Source of the DNA: Hydractinia symbiolongicarpus
Taxonomy: Eukaryota > Cnidaria > Hydrozoa > Anthoathecata > Hydractiniidae
Direction: 5' to 3'
DNA length: 64,000 nucleotides
Assembly: GCF_029227915.1 (NCBI RefSeq)
Contig: NC_079888.1
Span: 13,249,001-13,313,000 of the forward strand
Under the pieces are notes generated by a model, which saw only the letters and a list, made by a program, of their open reading frames with translations, made no database searches and was not told the origin of the DNA. How positions within the stretch are numbered: the stretch's first letter is position 1; the number at the start of each line of letters is the position of its first letter. The position numbers were made by a program, and so were the translations under genes. Positions 9,297-18,147 of the stretch are shown in pieces.

Positions 9297-9639
9297 TTCT
9301 TTATTGTATAGAGTTTTTTGTTTTCTCAGAGAATGTCTGATATGGTATTTCCATCCCTTCTTTATTAACAGACGTAAATTATTTGAAATTTGATAAAACA
9401 AAACTTTGTAACTTTTGTATTTGAAAATTGATTTAAACTTGTTACTTTGTCTTTTTGAGCGGGAATGAATCAAGAAACGTGAAAAACTACATATATAAAT
9501 TCTATCAATGAAAATAGCACACTTGAGACACAAACATAAAACACAAGTTAATTACCATAAAAGAACAATGAAACATGCACGTAACATACATAATATGTAT
9601 GTGTTATATCATATAACACCAAATCAACACAAATCCAGT

Positions 9640-10228
9640 GTTAACTGTACAAGTTGAAATATTCAGAACCAGTGCCAAGCGGAGGTCTTATTAGGATATG
9701 CTTTCCATCAATAGCGCCTATGCAATTGGGAAAGTTCCATCTTTATGCAAACTTCTCAGATATCTTGTTCCAATCATCTACACTTGAAGGTATCTTGATA
9801 TACTCTTTTCCAATGTACTCTGTGATCGCTTTAGTAAACTCATCAGCAATATAAGATAATGTTCTTTCAGATACTCTGAATTGGAAACTTAAAAACTTAT
9901 AAGTTTCTCCTGTCCCAAGGAACTGAATGGTGAGCACTAATCTTTGAGCCGCTAAGATTGTTTGATGAGCTCCCATTACACCTGATTCTTTTGGTGTTAT
10001 GTATGGGTCGATGAAAGCAAGAATCTCTTTAAACGATTCATAGGTCATTCTTATCATTTCCCTGTACCTTTTTGTGTCTTCAGCCAGTAATTCTTGTACT
10101 AAGTTTGTATACATCCCTTCGATGTTTCTTGTTCGAACCCATTTTCTTGTAGGATCACGTCTTTTTTTGTCGTCGTCATCAAGCAAGAGGACGAGTGCCA
10201 AACAAGCAGCAGCTTCAGACTTTGACAT
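9640..10228 (-). pseudogene. PIF/Harbinger transposase, N-terminal half only
   Basis: From ATG 10228 the - strand encodes an N-terminal domain with GMYTNLVQELLAED, YREMIRMTYESF and YKFLSFQFRVSERTLSYI, typical of HARBI1-like nucleases. It reaches DWNKISEKFA and a TAA at 9743-9745. Read-through gives [14 protein letters not shown], with the first catalytic Asp of the DDE domain, and the frame then ends at about 9640. The second Asp and the Glu are absent, so this is a truncated, inactive copy. It lies next to the presumed right end of the Polinton. Confidence 0.8.
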
Positions 10229-10267
10229 CCTTCTTCATTGGAAGTCAAAAAAAAAATGAATAAACAT

Positions 10268-10376
10268 TTCGTAATGTTGGCTACTTTTTTTAAAAAAAAA
10301 TATACGCCAACGCAAACCGTACCAACATGTTAGCCGAAATGTTGGTCGAAAATGTTGGCCAACATGTTGGCCGATT
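10268..10376. repeat. Cluster of AATGTTGGC / AACATGTTGGCC motifs
   Basis: A 10-12-bp motif recurs at least five times, in direct and inverted orientation, within about 105 bp upstream of the Harbinger transposase. Dense subterminal motif clusters are common transposase-binding sites at element ends, so this may be the surviving terminus of the Harbinger copy (inference). Confidence 0.5.
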
Positions 10377-10379
10377 TGC

Positions 10380-11410
10380 GCCCCACTTAAACGACCTAAA
10401 AGACAATTATGAATTTATTTTTGTAACTTTAAAAATCATAGCTAAGTTAAATTACACGCGAATTTTCATTAGTTGCGCAGGAAAGAAGGAAATGAAGTTT
10501 CTATCCGTTTCCGCGGGAGGAAGCTTTACATCTACGAAGGAGATGTCTTCACGCATGCGCCGTGAGGACGCGTTAAAAAAAGGCTTTTTTTAAACTTATG
10601 AGACCTCGGATTGTTGGGACAGCATCAAAGACAGTCGTTTTTTATTTTTATTTATTTAACTAATATATTTCTCTTTCATGTGTCCATGGTAACAAGCGCG
10701 TTCAGCAGGATGAAAAGAAGGAGAGCAACCAGTCCAGTTATTCAAACGACGCACAACGCTACACAGAACTAATATAATCTATGTATAAACGAGTTTAAGG
10801 AACCCGTGCACGATTGGGTAGCAGTACTGCATGGATCGTGTGGATGTTCCATCACAGATATCTGTTCTTGGTAAATTTACGGTTGACAGGTTCGCTGATA
10901 ACTTGAACAAAAAAGTGGCAAAGTTTAATTCAAAATTTTATTGCCCAGGGACGTCTTGCGTTAACTGTTTTACGGAACGATGAAACACGGAATTTAATTG
11001 GCTATGCCCTCCAATCGATCTTGTTGGTGAGACTTTAACGCATATAAAAAATTTGCAAATGTAGCGGCGTGTTAATAGTACATGAGTGGAAATCGGCATA
11101 TTTTTGGCCGTTGCTAACACCCGACGGTAAAGTATTCTACGACTTCGTAAAGGATTGTTTGGTATTAGACCCTTACTTCCTTACGACAGAAAATTCGATT
11201 TTCTCTGGATTTGTTAAATTTCAAACTCTAGCTTTACTAATAGCATTTTAGTTTTTCGAAGTTCTATTTTGTCGTTGCAAATACTTTGTACTTCATTGGA
11301 AACTAAAAAAGCAATGCATATTAAATTATAGCATTTTTACTTCTACACCTTTGAGTGAACACTCTGCAAAATTTGTGTCGCAGCAACAAGCTACGAAAAC
11401 CACGTTTGAA
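10380..11410. other. Gene-free stretch
   Basis: I see no supported gene, RNA or repeat here. The open frames present are short, without recognisable motifs. Confidence 0.5.
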
Positions 11411-11745
11411 GGTAGTTGGCTGTTTTCCTATTAAAAAAACTTGAACGGAGTTCAAGAGATTGAAATAAGCATCGTCTTTGTGTAATTGGCTGTCGTGTTA
11501 CAACATGCTAGTGAGCAAAATGATACGTCCTCATTGGACTGAATACCCTCTTTGGGTAGTTGGCTGTTTTTGTGTTACAACCACCGATGTAAGCTCATAC
11601 GTCCTCTTTGGACTGAAACCCTCTTTGGGTAGCCGGGCTGTTTCAGTGTTACAACAGCTGAAGCTTATACGTCTTTTTTAGGCAGAACACCCTCTTGGGG
11701 TAGCTAGGCTGTTTGCCAGTGCGAGTCGATACGTCTTTTTTAGAC
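11411..11745 (+). repeat. Diverged tandem array, about 62-75-bp units
   Basis: Units contain TACGTC, a CCCTCTTTGGGTAG-like core, GGCTGTTT and GTTACAAC. TACGTC marks lie at about 11524, 11598, 11668 and 11730, giving spacings of 75, 70 and 62 bp. A partial unit starts at about 11411. The array ends about 80 bp before the tyrosine recombinase frame and could be part of that element's leader. Confidence 0.6.
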
Positions 11746-11823
11746 GAAATATAAATTTAAGCATTTCGTAATGTAATGTATATATGACTAATTATTAACT
11801 TACCTGTGATATTTCTTTAGGTA

Positions 11824-12790
11824 ACGTTTTTCGGCGAGGCATATGAAAGACAGCAAAATCAATTGGAAACCCTCGTTTAAGCAATCTTGCTAGTTCTCTT
11901 CCAGAAGTGATCCAATCGGCGTTCGCTAAGTCTACGCTAAATAAGTATAAACCTGCTTGGGAAAAGTGGGTCAGGTGGTCACAATCTTTTAGCGAATTTT
12001 GAAGCATACAAGCAGATCCGTTTTTTGTGGGTCTTTATCTTAACGATTTGTTAAAAGAACAGTCTCCACCTAGCACGTTAACATCAGCATTTTATGGCAT
12101 TCGTTGGGGTCATATTTTAGCAGGAATAACTAGTCCAACTGATCAGAAGTTCGTTAAATTATGTCTAGAAGGCGCTACCAGACAAGCTTCGGAATCTTCA
12201 ACCAAAAATAAGAAGAAACTTTTAACTCCAGAAATACTTACCGAAATAGTAAAACTATACGGGTATACTAACAATTTATTACATCTTAGATTTATAGAGA
12301 TGTGTGTTTTGGGATTCGCATGATTCCTAAGAATTGGAGAGTTAAAGGAACTAAAGGTAAAAGACATCCAGCAAGGCCACGAAGGTATTAAATTAAACGT
12401 TATTCGATCTAAAATAGATCAGCATCGAGAAGGTAATATTATATATATTAGTAAAACCAATTCTATTTCTTGTCCAATTTATTGGTTAAATAAGTACATC
12501 CTCACAGCGAAACTTGAACCAGATACGTACCTTATGTGCAGACTTTCGAAAACTCGAAAAGGATATAAAGCCATAGGAAAATATCAGTTATCTTACAGCC
12601 GATTAAGAGACACATTCATGGAATTATTAAAACCGATTACAAAAGAAGAAACCAAAAGTTTTGGTTTGCATTCATTGAGATTGGGCGGGGCAACAGCAGC
12701 CGCCAATATTACATTTCAGATAGGTTAATTGGAAAGCATGGGAGATGGGCTTCCTCCAGCAACAGAGATAAATATATTAAGGATAAGTAA
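11824..12790 (+). pseudogene. Tyrosine recombinase (XerD-like mobile-element type), dead
   Basis: A continuous + frame encodes a core-binding region (ASSLPEVIQSAFAKSTLNKY, AWEKWVRWSQ) and then the catalytic domain: RIGELKEL with the first Arg, HSLRLGGATAAAN (the H-x-x-R box), KHGRW and finally RDKYIKDK with the nucleophilic Tyr. Stops at 12000-12002 and 12321-12323 (both TGA) and a frameshift near 12715-12727 break it; the shifted frame ends with TAA at 12788-12790. All expected catalytic residues are still readable. Such genes belong to YR-encoding elements (Crypton, DIRS or Ngaro-related). I see no RT next to it, so a Crypton-like element or a fragment is more likely. Confidence 0.75.
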
Positions 12791-13149
12791 CACTTCAAGA
12801 TATTCAGTTTCTAAAGCCTTACGGTTTTAGCTTCTCTTTTTTCCTCACCAAATACCAACAAGTACCAAAAACGGATGTTTTTATTCATTCTGTCCGAATA
12901 AGGAATAGGAAAGAAACACTTTTTCTATTATTAGAACAATTTTATAAGAAATAAATGAAATACAAACAAAGCAAGAACAATAACAAGGCTGAATTTTTAC
13001 CGATTCAGGCTCATTGTTAACCGTTCTAACAACGTTGTTTAGAAATGCTCCCCTCCCCAGTATATTATAAAAAATGGTGTTACTTCGTATGTGAAAGCCG
13101 GCAACTAAACTGAATTTGAGACATTTTCTAGACACTCTTGCTCATTAGA

Positions 13150-14129
13150 TCATAACAAGACGTATGAAATACGTAAACAACCTCGCGATTAAAGTTTACA
13201 AAAAGCTTTCTATTAAAATGTGATTTCTGTTACGAAGTTAGACACGACATATTTTGCTATTCAAATAGGCAATAATATTTGTTGTGGACTACTCAGTTAT
13301 TTTTCGAAATGGATTTGTGAGATCTTCTTGAACAGAAAAATCCTCGAAATTTCAATTTTCGTTGGGTCAGTCTGGGGTAAACAGAAAGAAGAAAGCGAGA
13401 ACGAAATTCTTTTCGTAGCGAAAAGAATTTCGTTCTCGTAATTGTTTATATATGGCGGAGAGTCTTCGTTTCTCTCTTACGTATTGTTGTGGAAATTTTA
13501 TTTTTCGCAGACTACTTTTCAGGCATTTGGGGAGACCTTAATTCTGCCTATATTCACATTTGAAAACTTTGGTGGAAACACCTTTACTTTACCAGTTAGT
13601 TAAATAAAGCTTGTGAACACTAATCTTATCTTTTTAAAAAATAAACAATATGCAGGCGCTGCAAAAATTATCTCGCTATTGAAAATGCACAACTATGAAA
13701 CATCCACAATGCAACCCAATTCTACAATTTCTGCTAACAAAAAATATAGCGTATCATTCATGGTTGAAAGTCGCGCGATTGAAACGTTTATGAGCTTAAA
13801 CGGCATTTAGATGACAAAAAATTAAAATTTTGATGTCACTATTATGTTCAGCATACTTTTTTTTGTTAACTGTGCCAAATTTTGTCGAAAACAAATACCA
13901 ATTTTGGCCTGAAACGTCATTTAGATGACTTCCAAGTACTTAGAGAGTTTAGGTACGAATTCTAAATCTATGACGTTGCAATTAATTGTTTCGGACATAG
14001 TTAAGAGTTAGTAAAAAGAAAAAAAAGTAAAAGTAGTTACCAAGATGAGTTTCGAACACACAACTACTCCCGGGTTGGTGCTCAGAGAGGCAAAAAATTC
14101 CATTCTTATAGGACACATTTGCGTTTTAA
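13150..14129 (+). repeat. Dispersed repeat, copy 1 (left part)
   Basis: This block matches, in reverse complement, 23200-23740: a TACGAAGTTAGACAC segment, CGAAATGGATTTGTGAGATC, GGTGGAAACACCTTTACT and a GTTACCAAGATGAG...CAGAGAGGCAAAAA stretch. Relative to copy 2 it contains extra DNA at about 13615-14000 and the palindrome at 13396-13438. Its right end continues at 17334 after the inserted TTAA element. No coding capacity was recognised. Confidence 0.7.
13396..13438. repeat. Perfect 20-bp-arm palindrome with 3-nt loop
   Basis: Arms 13396-13415 and 13419-13438 (CGAGAACGAAATTCTTTTCG and its complement) flank TAG. It lies inside dispersed repeat copy 1 but has no counterpart in copy 2. Confidence 0.85.
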
Positions 14130-14818
14130 GGATACGGTCAGGGTCATTTTTTTTTAAAAAAATATTTTTTTTAATTTTGATTCTTTGGCATAATTTTCTG
14201 ATATTTTTTAAAAAAGAATTAAAAATATTTTTTGTTAAGAGGGATAAAATGAAGAAAAATCTTCTTTATCTTTTAGTGTTTTCAATAGCGTGCTCAAAGT
14301 TTAAAATTCCTTAAATATATTTAATCTGTATAAAATTTTTTTCGTTTTTATCCTGTTATGTCATGTTATCCTGTTGTCTGTTTAACAATAACTAGACCCA
14401 AAGTTCTGCGAAAACACTTTGCCTTTAATTTTAAATAAAATATTCATGAGTTATTAATTTTTCATAACGTTTAAGTGGTTCTAACCATGATTCTTGCAGT
14501 TAAAAGCAAAGGTCTTTGATTTGCTTTTACTCGAAATAAAATTTTCAGTCGTAACGGTATATATTTTTGTCGAACACTCCCCTCCATATTGTCGAAATGG
14601 TACGAAAACAAGTTTGTTGCGACAATTATATCTTTGGCTACAAAACTTTGCTTTTTTAGCGCAGAAAGTGAGGAAATATCGAGTTATTGATCTATCATGC
14701 TTAAAAATAGATAAATCTGTCATAAAACAGCTATTGTGACACAAAATCTATATTATTTTGCCCGTATACGTCTGTCCGTCCGTCCGTCCGTCTGTCTGTC
14801 ACGCAAAATGGTAGCTTA

Positions 14819-16831
14819 ATACCGTTAAACAAAAATCCTGGTTTACGACCAATTGGTGTTGGTGAGGTGCTTCGTAGAATAGTTGGGAAGATTGTGATAA
14901 ACATATCTAAAAATGACGTAATTAAAGCAGCAGGCTCGTTACAAGTTTGTGCTGGTCAAAATGCTGGTGTTGAAGCAGCCGTCCATGCGATGCATGACAT
15001 TTTCGACAACGATGATACTGAGGCTGTTCTTCTAATCGATGCTGAGAATGCCTTTAACTCAATTAATAGAAAGGTAATGCTGCATAACATTTCGAAGTTA
15101 TACCCAATGATTGCTACGTTCATTAACAACTGTTATGCTGTGCCTGCACGTTTATTCGTGATAGGCGGAAAGGAGATTCTTTCGAGGGAAGGCACCACAC
15201 AGGGCGATCCGACGTCGATGGCTGCGTATGCTATTGGAATCATACCATTGTTGAAAGCACTTTTCAACAATACACGTTCGAATGACCACACCCTTAAAGA
15301 GGTTGCATACGCTGACGATTTTACTGTTGCTGGAAAACTTTACGAAATTAAAGAATTTTGGTCGAAAATCGTTGACATCGGTCCGAAATACGGCTATTTC
15401 CCGAGGGCAACTAAATCCCATCTAATTGTGAAACAAGAGTATCTACTTAGTGCTGAGCAAATCTTTGCAGATTCAAATATTTTGGTAACATCGACTGGTC
15501 AACGTCATCTCGGTGCAGTCATTGGTAGTCAGTCTTACAAGATTGAATATGTTAATAGCAAAGTTGCAAGTTTAGTTGAACAGCTAAAACTTCTATCAAA
15601 GATTGCTGAACTAGAACCTCAATCATCTTATTGTGCGTTTGTAACTGGTTTTAAAGCTAAATTGACATTTCTTCTCCGGACCGTTCCTGACATAAAAAAA
15701 TTACTTCAACCGATAGAGACAGTCGTCAGAAACGAATTCATACCTGCGATAACTGGTGGTCATCTATGCTCCGAAAACGAAAGGCTTTTACTGTCACTTA
15801 CCACACGACTTGGAGGATTGAATCTCACTATTTTTCCTGACGACGCACAAGTACAATTTAATAATTCGAGAATGATCACAAAATGTCTTGTCGACTCTAT
15901 CAAAAAGCAAGACATAGACGGTATCTACGATGATGGAAAAACAAAAACAGCTAAAGCACAAGTTAGAACTTTAAAATTGGATATCCAGAAAGAGAATCTG
16001 GCCCTATGCAGAAATAACATGACGCTGAAGCAAGTTAAGGTAAACGACATCAACCAACAAAAAGGAGTCTCCAATTGGCTCAATGTATTGCCAATAAATG
16101 AGCAAGGTTTTTATCTCAACAAGCAAGAGTTTTGGGATGCTATGCGTCTACGCTACAATTGGAGCATTCCCAACTTACCCAGCAGTTGCGTTTGTGGAGC
16201 TCGATTTGACGTTGAACACAGCATGAAGTGTAAGATGGGTGGCTTTGTTACGAGACGTCACAACGACATTCGTGACCTCACATCAAAGTTACTCAAAGAT
16301 GTTTGTCATGACGTACAGTTAGAACCGAATTTGCTACCGCTGACTGGAGAACGTTTCGATTTAAAGAGTGTAAAAACCGGTGATGATTGTAGACCGGACA
16401 TTCGTGCTCGTGATTTTTGGATAAACGGCCAACAGGCATTTTTTGACGTAAGGGTTTTTGACCCCACTGCCTCGAGGTACAACAACCAAACTTTACAGCA
16501 ATCTTTCATTTCAAACGAGAACGAGAAGAAAAGAAATTACAATCGTAGAATTTTGAATGTTAATAATGGCAGTTTCACGCCGCTTATATTCTCAATTCAC
16601 GGAAGCATGGGTCGCGAACGCATCACTTTTTACAGTCGGCTTTCGGAAATGATAGCGGATAAGAAGAACATACCCATTTCAACTGCAGACACATATATAC
16701 GCACAAAACTTTGTTTTGCTCTGTTGAGATCTGGTTTAATATGTTTAAGAGGTTCAAGAAGTTTATATAAAAAGTTCGATGTAGGAAATGATATTGTGGT
16801 TGATCATGAAATTTCAAAGTTGAACTGTTAA
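14819..16831 (+). CDS. Reverse transcriptase with restriction-like endonuclease, N-terminally truncated
   Basis: The frame is open from the first base of the insertion, giving 670 codons; ATG 14867 is internal, not a real start. RT motifs in order: NPGLRPIGVGEVLRR, LLIDAENAFNSI (motif A Asp), TTQGDPTSMA (motif B), AYADDF (catalytic motif C). The C-terminal part has a zinc-binding box CVCGARFDVEHSMKC, RHNDIRD, then RPDIRARDFW and FFDVRVFDP, a PD-(D/E)xK-like arrangement. This fits retrotransposons with a restriction-like rather than an apurinic endonuclease. The clade (R2/NeSL/Utopia-like or other) is not settled. The frame ends with TAA at 16829-16831 and is undamaged. Confidence 0.82.
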   Translation: MPLNKNPGLRPIGVGEVLRRIVGKIVINISKNDVIKAAGSLQVCAGQNAGVEAAVHAMHDIFDNDDTEAVLLIDAENAFNSINRKVMLHNISKLYPMIATFINNCYAVPARLFVIGGKEILSREGTTQGDPTSMAAYAIGIIPLLKALFNNTRSNDHTLKEVAYADDFTVAGKLYEIKEFWSKIVDIGPKYGYFPRATKSHLIVKQEYLLSAEQIFADSNILVTSTGQRHLGAVIGSQSYKIEYVNSKVASLVEQLKLLSKIAELEPQSSYCAFVTGFKAKLTFLLRTVPDIKKLLQPIETVVRNEFIPAITGGHLCSENERLLLSLTTRLGGLNLTIFPDDAQVQFNNSRMITKCLVDSIKKQDIDGIYDDGKTKTAKAQVRTLKLDIQKENLALCRNNMTLKQVKVNDINQQKGVSNWLNVLPINEQGFYLNKQEFWDAMRLRYNWSIPNLPSSCVCGARFDVEHSMKCKMGGFVTRRHNDIRDLTSKLLKDVCHDVQLEPNLLPLTGERFDLKSVKTGDDCRPDIRARDFWINGQQAFFDVRVFDPTASRYNNQTLQQSFISNENEKKRNYNRRILNVNNGSFTPLIFSIHGSMGRERITFYSRLSEMIADKKNIPISTADTYIRTKLCFALLRSGLICLRGSRSLYKKFDVGNDIVVDHEISKLNC

Positions 16832-16942
16832 ATCGTTAGCTAGGAATATGTTGTGTTATGTAGTAAATTAGTCCCTTGTAATCATATAATGTTGTAGTTA
16901 TTGTTGTAAAATTGAAAATAAAAAAAATATTATGATAAAAAA
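14819..16942 (+). mobile_element. 5'-truncated non-LTR retrotransposon with C-terminal nuclease
   Basis: A 14-bp target duplication, AAAATGGTAGCTTA, is present at 14805-14818 and 16943-16956. The insert starts mid-gene at 14819 and ends in an A-rich tail. This is the signature of target-primed reverse transcription with 5' truncation. The fully open reading frame and the perfect duplication suggest a recent insertion. Confidence 0.85.
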
Positions 16943-17333
16943 AAAATGGTAGCTTAGCTGCGCAATAGCGAGAAGCTCGCAATGCGGTATAAAAAGGACG
17001 AGCGAACCCGTGAATTTTCCACGGGCTAACGACTAGTATGCTATATTTTTGGAACCACTTTTTTAGAGCTGTATAAGAGCTTCGCAATGATATTTTTTTC
17101 AACGAACAAAAACTTTACTGAGGGGAATGTTCGACAAAATGAACTGGAAGGGTGAATTTTTGTATATAACTTTTTTTCTACTTTTTGGATTTTTTTTATG
17201 AAAATATTTTATCATCATTCTAGAGATAATTTATTTGGCTTTTAGAATATATATATTTGCCAAGGGTTAATATAGCGAACAGAGGGGATATTTTAAATAT
17301 ACTGAGTATGTGTCCCAGGGGGTTACCGTATCC

Positions 17334-17380
17334 TTAATACAAGCTCACGAGCTTGTAACAAGGGCCGGGTACCAGGTACA
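17334..17380 (+). repeat. Dispersed repeat copy 1, right end with 20-nt palindrome
   Basis: After the TTAA copy, the sequence resumes with TACAAGCTC-AC-GAGCTTGTA, two 9-nt arms around 2 nt. The reverse complement stands at the same place in copy 2 (about 23193-23212). Confidence 0.6.
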
Positions 17381-17941
17381 GGTACATGTAGAAACCACCC
17401 CCATGGCCTGTGTCTTTTTAAGTTTTTGTGCTGTTCACATTTCTCAAAAGAATTAATGAACGAAAGAGCCCGCATATAGTTACCGTGCTAAATTAATATA
17501 AATCCACCCTGGCCATTCAAACTAAATTTTAAGCCTAGCATATTTTTGAAAAACTTTGTTGATTCGTTTGTTAGTCCCACTGGTTTATTTTAAAACTCAA
17601 TCTCAAAAAATGGAAGTAAAAAATACAAAAAACACTCACAGTAAGGTGAAAATATATGTCAAATGAAAATAGATAAAGAATTTAGTTCATTCAATAAAAA
17701 CGTTTTGCCAACGACAGCCTTTATATTATATACATCTACATGATATTTTTACAATACACAAAGTCAGCTTTTGGTTGTTATTCTAATCAAAACAGGTCGA
17801 AACAAGTTTTGCACGACATGATATGATCCTCTCTTTTGCCATTAGCTAGCTAGCTACGTTGTTGTGGCAGAATAAAAGTATGAAACCACGAACATTTGTA
17901 TAGCAGAAACTATATAGATTATGTTATAAAGAACAAACAGA

Positions 17942-18147
17942 ATGTTGTGTTGTTATTCTTTGCTGAAACAAAACTTGATGATGTTCCAAACTTTTTGTGC
18001 GCTGCTTCATTTCATTACCTTTCTTCATATGGCTTCTTTGGTACGTGGATGTCCTTCTATTTGTGTTTGTCAAGATGATAATGTGGATTGTTCTGGCAAA
18101 AACTTGCAAGAACTTCCTTCATACTTACCAAAGCAAACAAAACATCT
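17942..18147 (+). CDS. LRR gene exon 1: signal peptide and LRR-NT cap
   Basis: Two Met starts are possible, 17942 and 17978. The second gives a compact signal peptide (MMFQTFCALLHFITFLHMAS) with likely cleavage before CPSICVCQDDNVDC. That Cys cluster is an LRR-NT cap and is followed by LQELPSYLP. The exon ends with CT|GTAAGT, a phase-2 donor matching the acceptors downstream. Confidence 0.8.

Larger units (their letters stand above)
1..9640. mobile_element. Decayed Polinton/Maverick DNA transposon, right-hand part
   Basis: The hallmark Polinton genes are all present: a retroviral-type integrase, an FtsK/A32-like packaging ATPase, a protein-primed family B DNA polymerase, and small accessory genes. 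Genes on the + strand (1-2275) converge with genes on the - strand (2341-9296). GC content and gene density are visibly higher here than in the AT-rich DNA that follows. The left end is outside the window. The right end should lie beyond the polymerase start at 9296, but I could not identify a terminal inverted repeat in the AT-rich DNA at 9297-9640. Almost every gene carries stops, frameshifts or deletions, so this copy is dead. Confidence in the class is high; the limits are uncertain. Confidence 0.85.
14747..17036 (+). mobile_element. Helitron-like non-autonomous element, interrupted
   Basis: It starts A|TCTATATTATT and ends with a CCCGTG/CACGGG hairpin 11 nt before CTAG|T, the textbook Helitron ends with insertion between A and T. 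A GTCC-rich stretch (14771-14800) follows the 5' end. The retrotransposon at 14819-16942 sits inside; without it the element would be about 150 bp. Confidence 0.65.
14130..17333. mobile_element. TTAA-flanked DNA element with GGATACGG termini
   Basis: The ends GGATACGGT and ACCGTATCC are inverted repeats, and TTAA sits on both sides (14126-14129 and 17334-17337). In the related repeat at 23.2 kb the two flanking parts are joined around a single TTAA, showing the empty site. TTAA duplications are typical of piggyBac and Kolobok elements; the termini do not decide which. No transposase of its own was seen, so it is non-autonomous. A second inverted pair (TTTTGTCGAACA-C/T-TCCCCTC) lies inside at 14565-14584 and 17120-17139. 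Without the nested insertions it would be about 1 kb. Confidence 0.75.

Noticed and set aside
11795-12007. 70-residue antisense frame
   Set aside because: It lies opposite the tyrosine recombinase frame and has no motif.
121-12323. Idea that TGA is recoded, because several genes have in-frame TGA
   Set aside because: TAA and TAG interrupt the same genes and frameshifts are common, so ordinary decay explains it.
14761-14800. GTCC tandem stretch as a separate satellite
   Set aside because: It is part of the 5' region of the Helitron-like element and too short to list alone.
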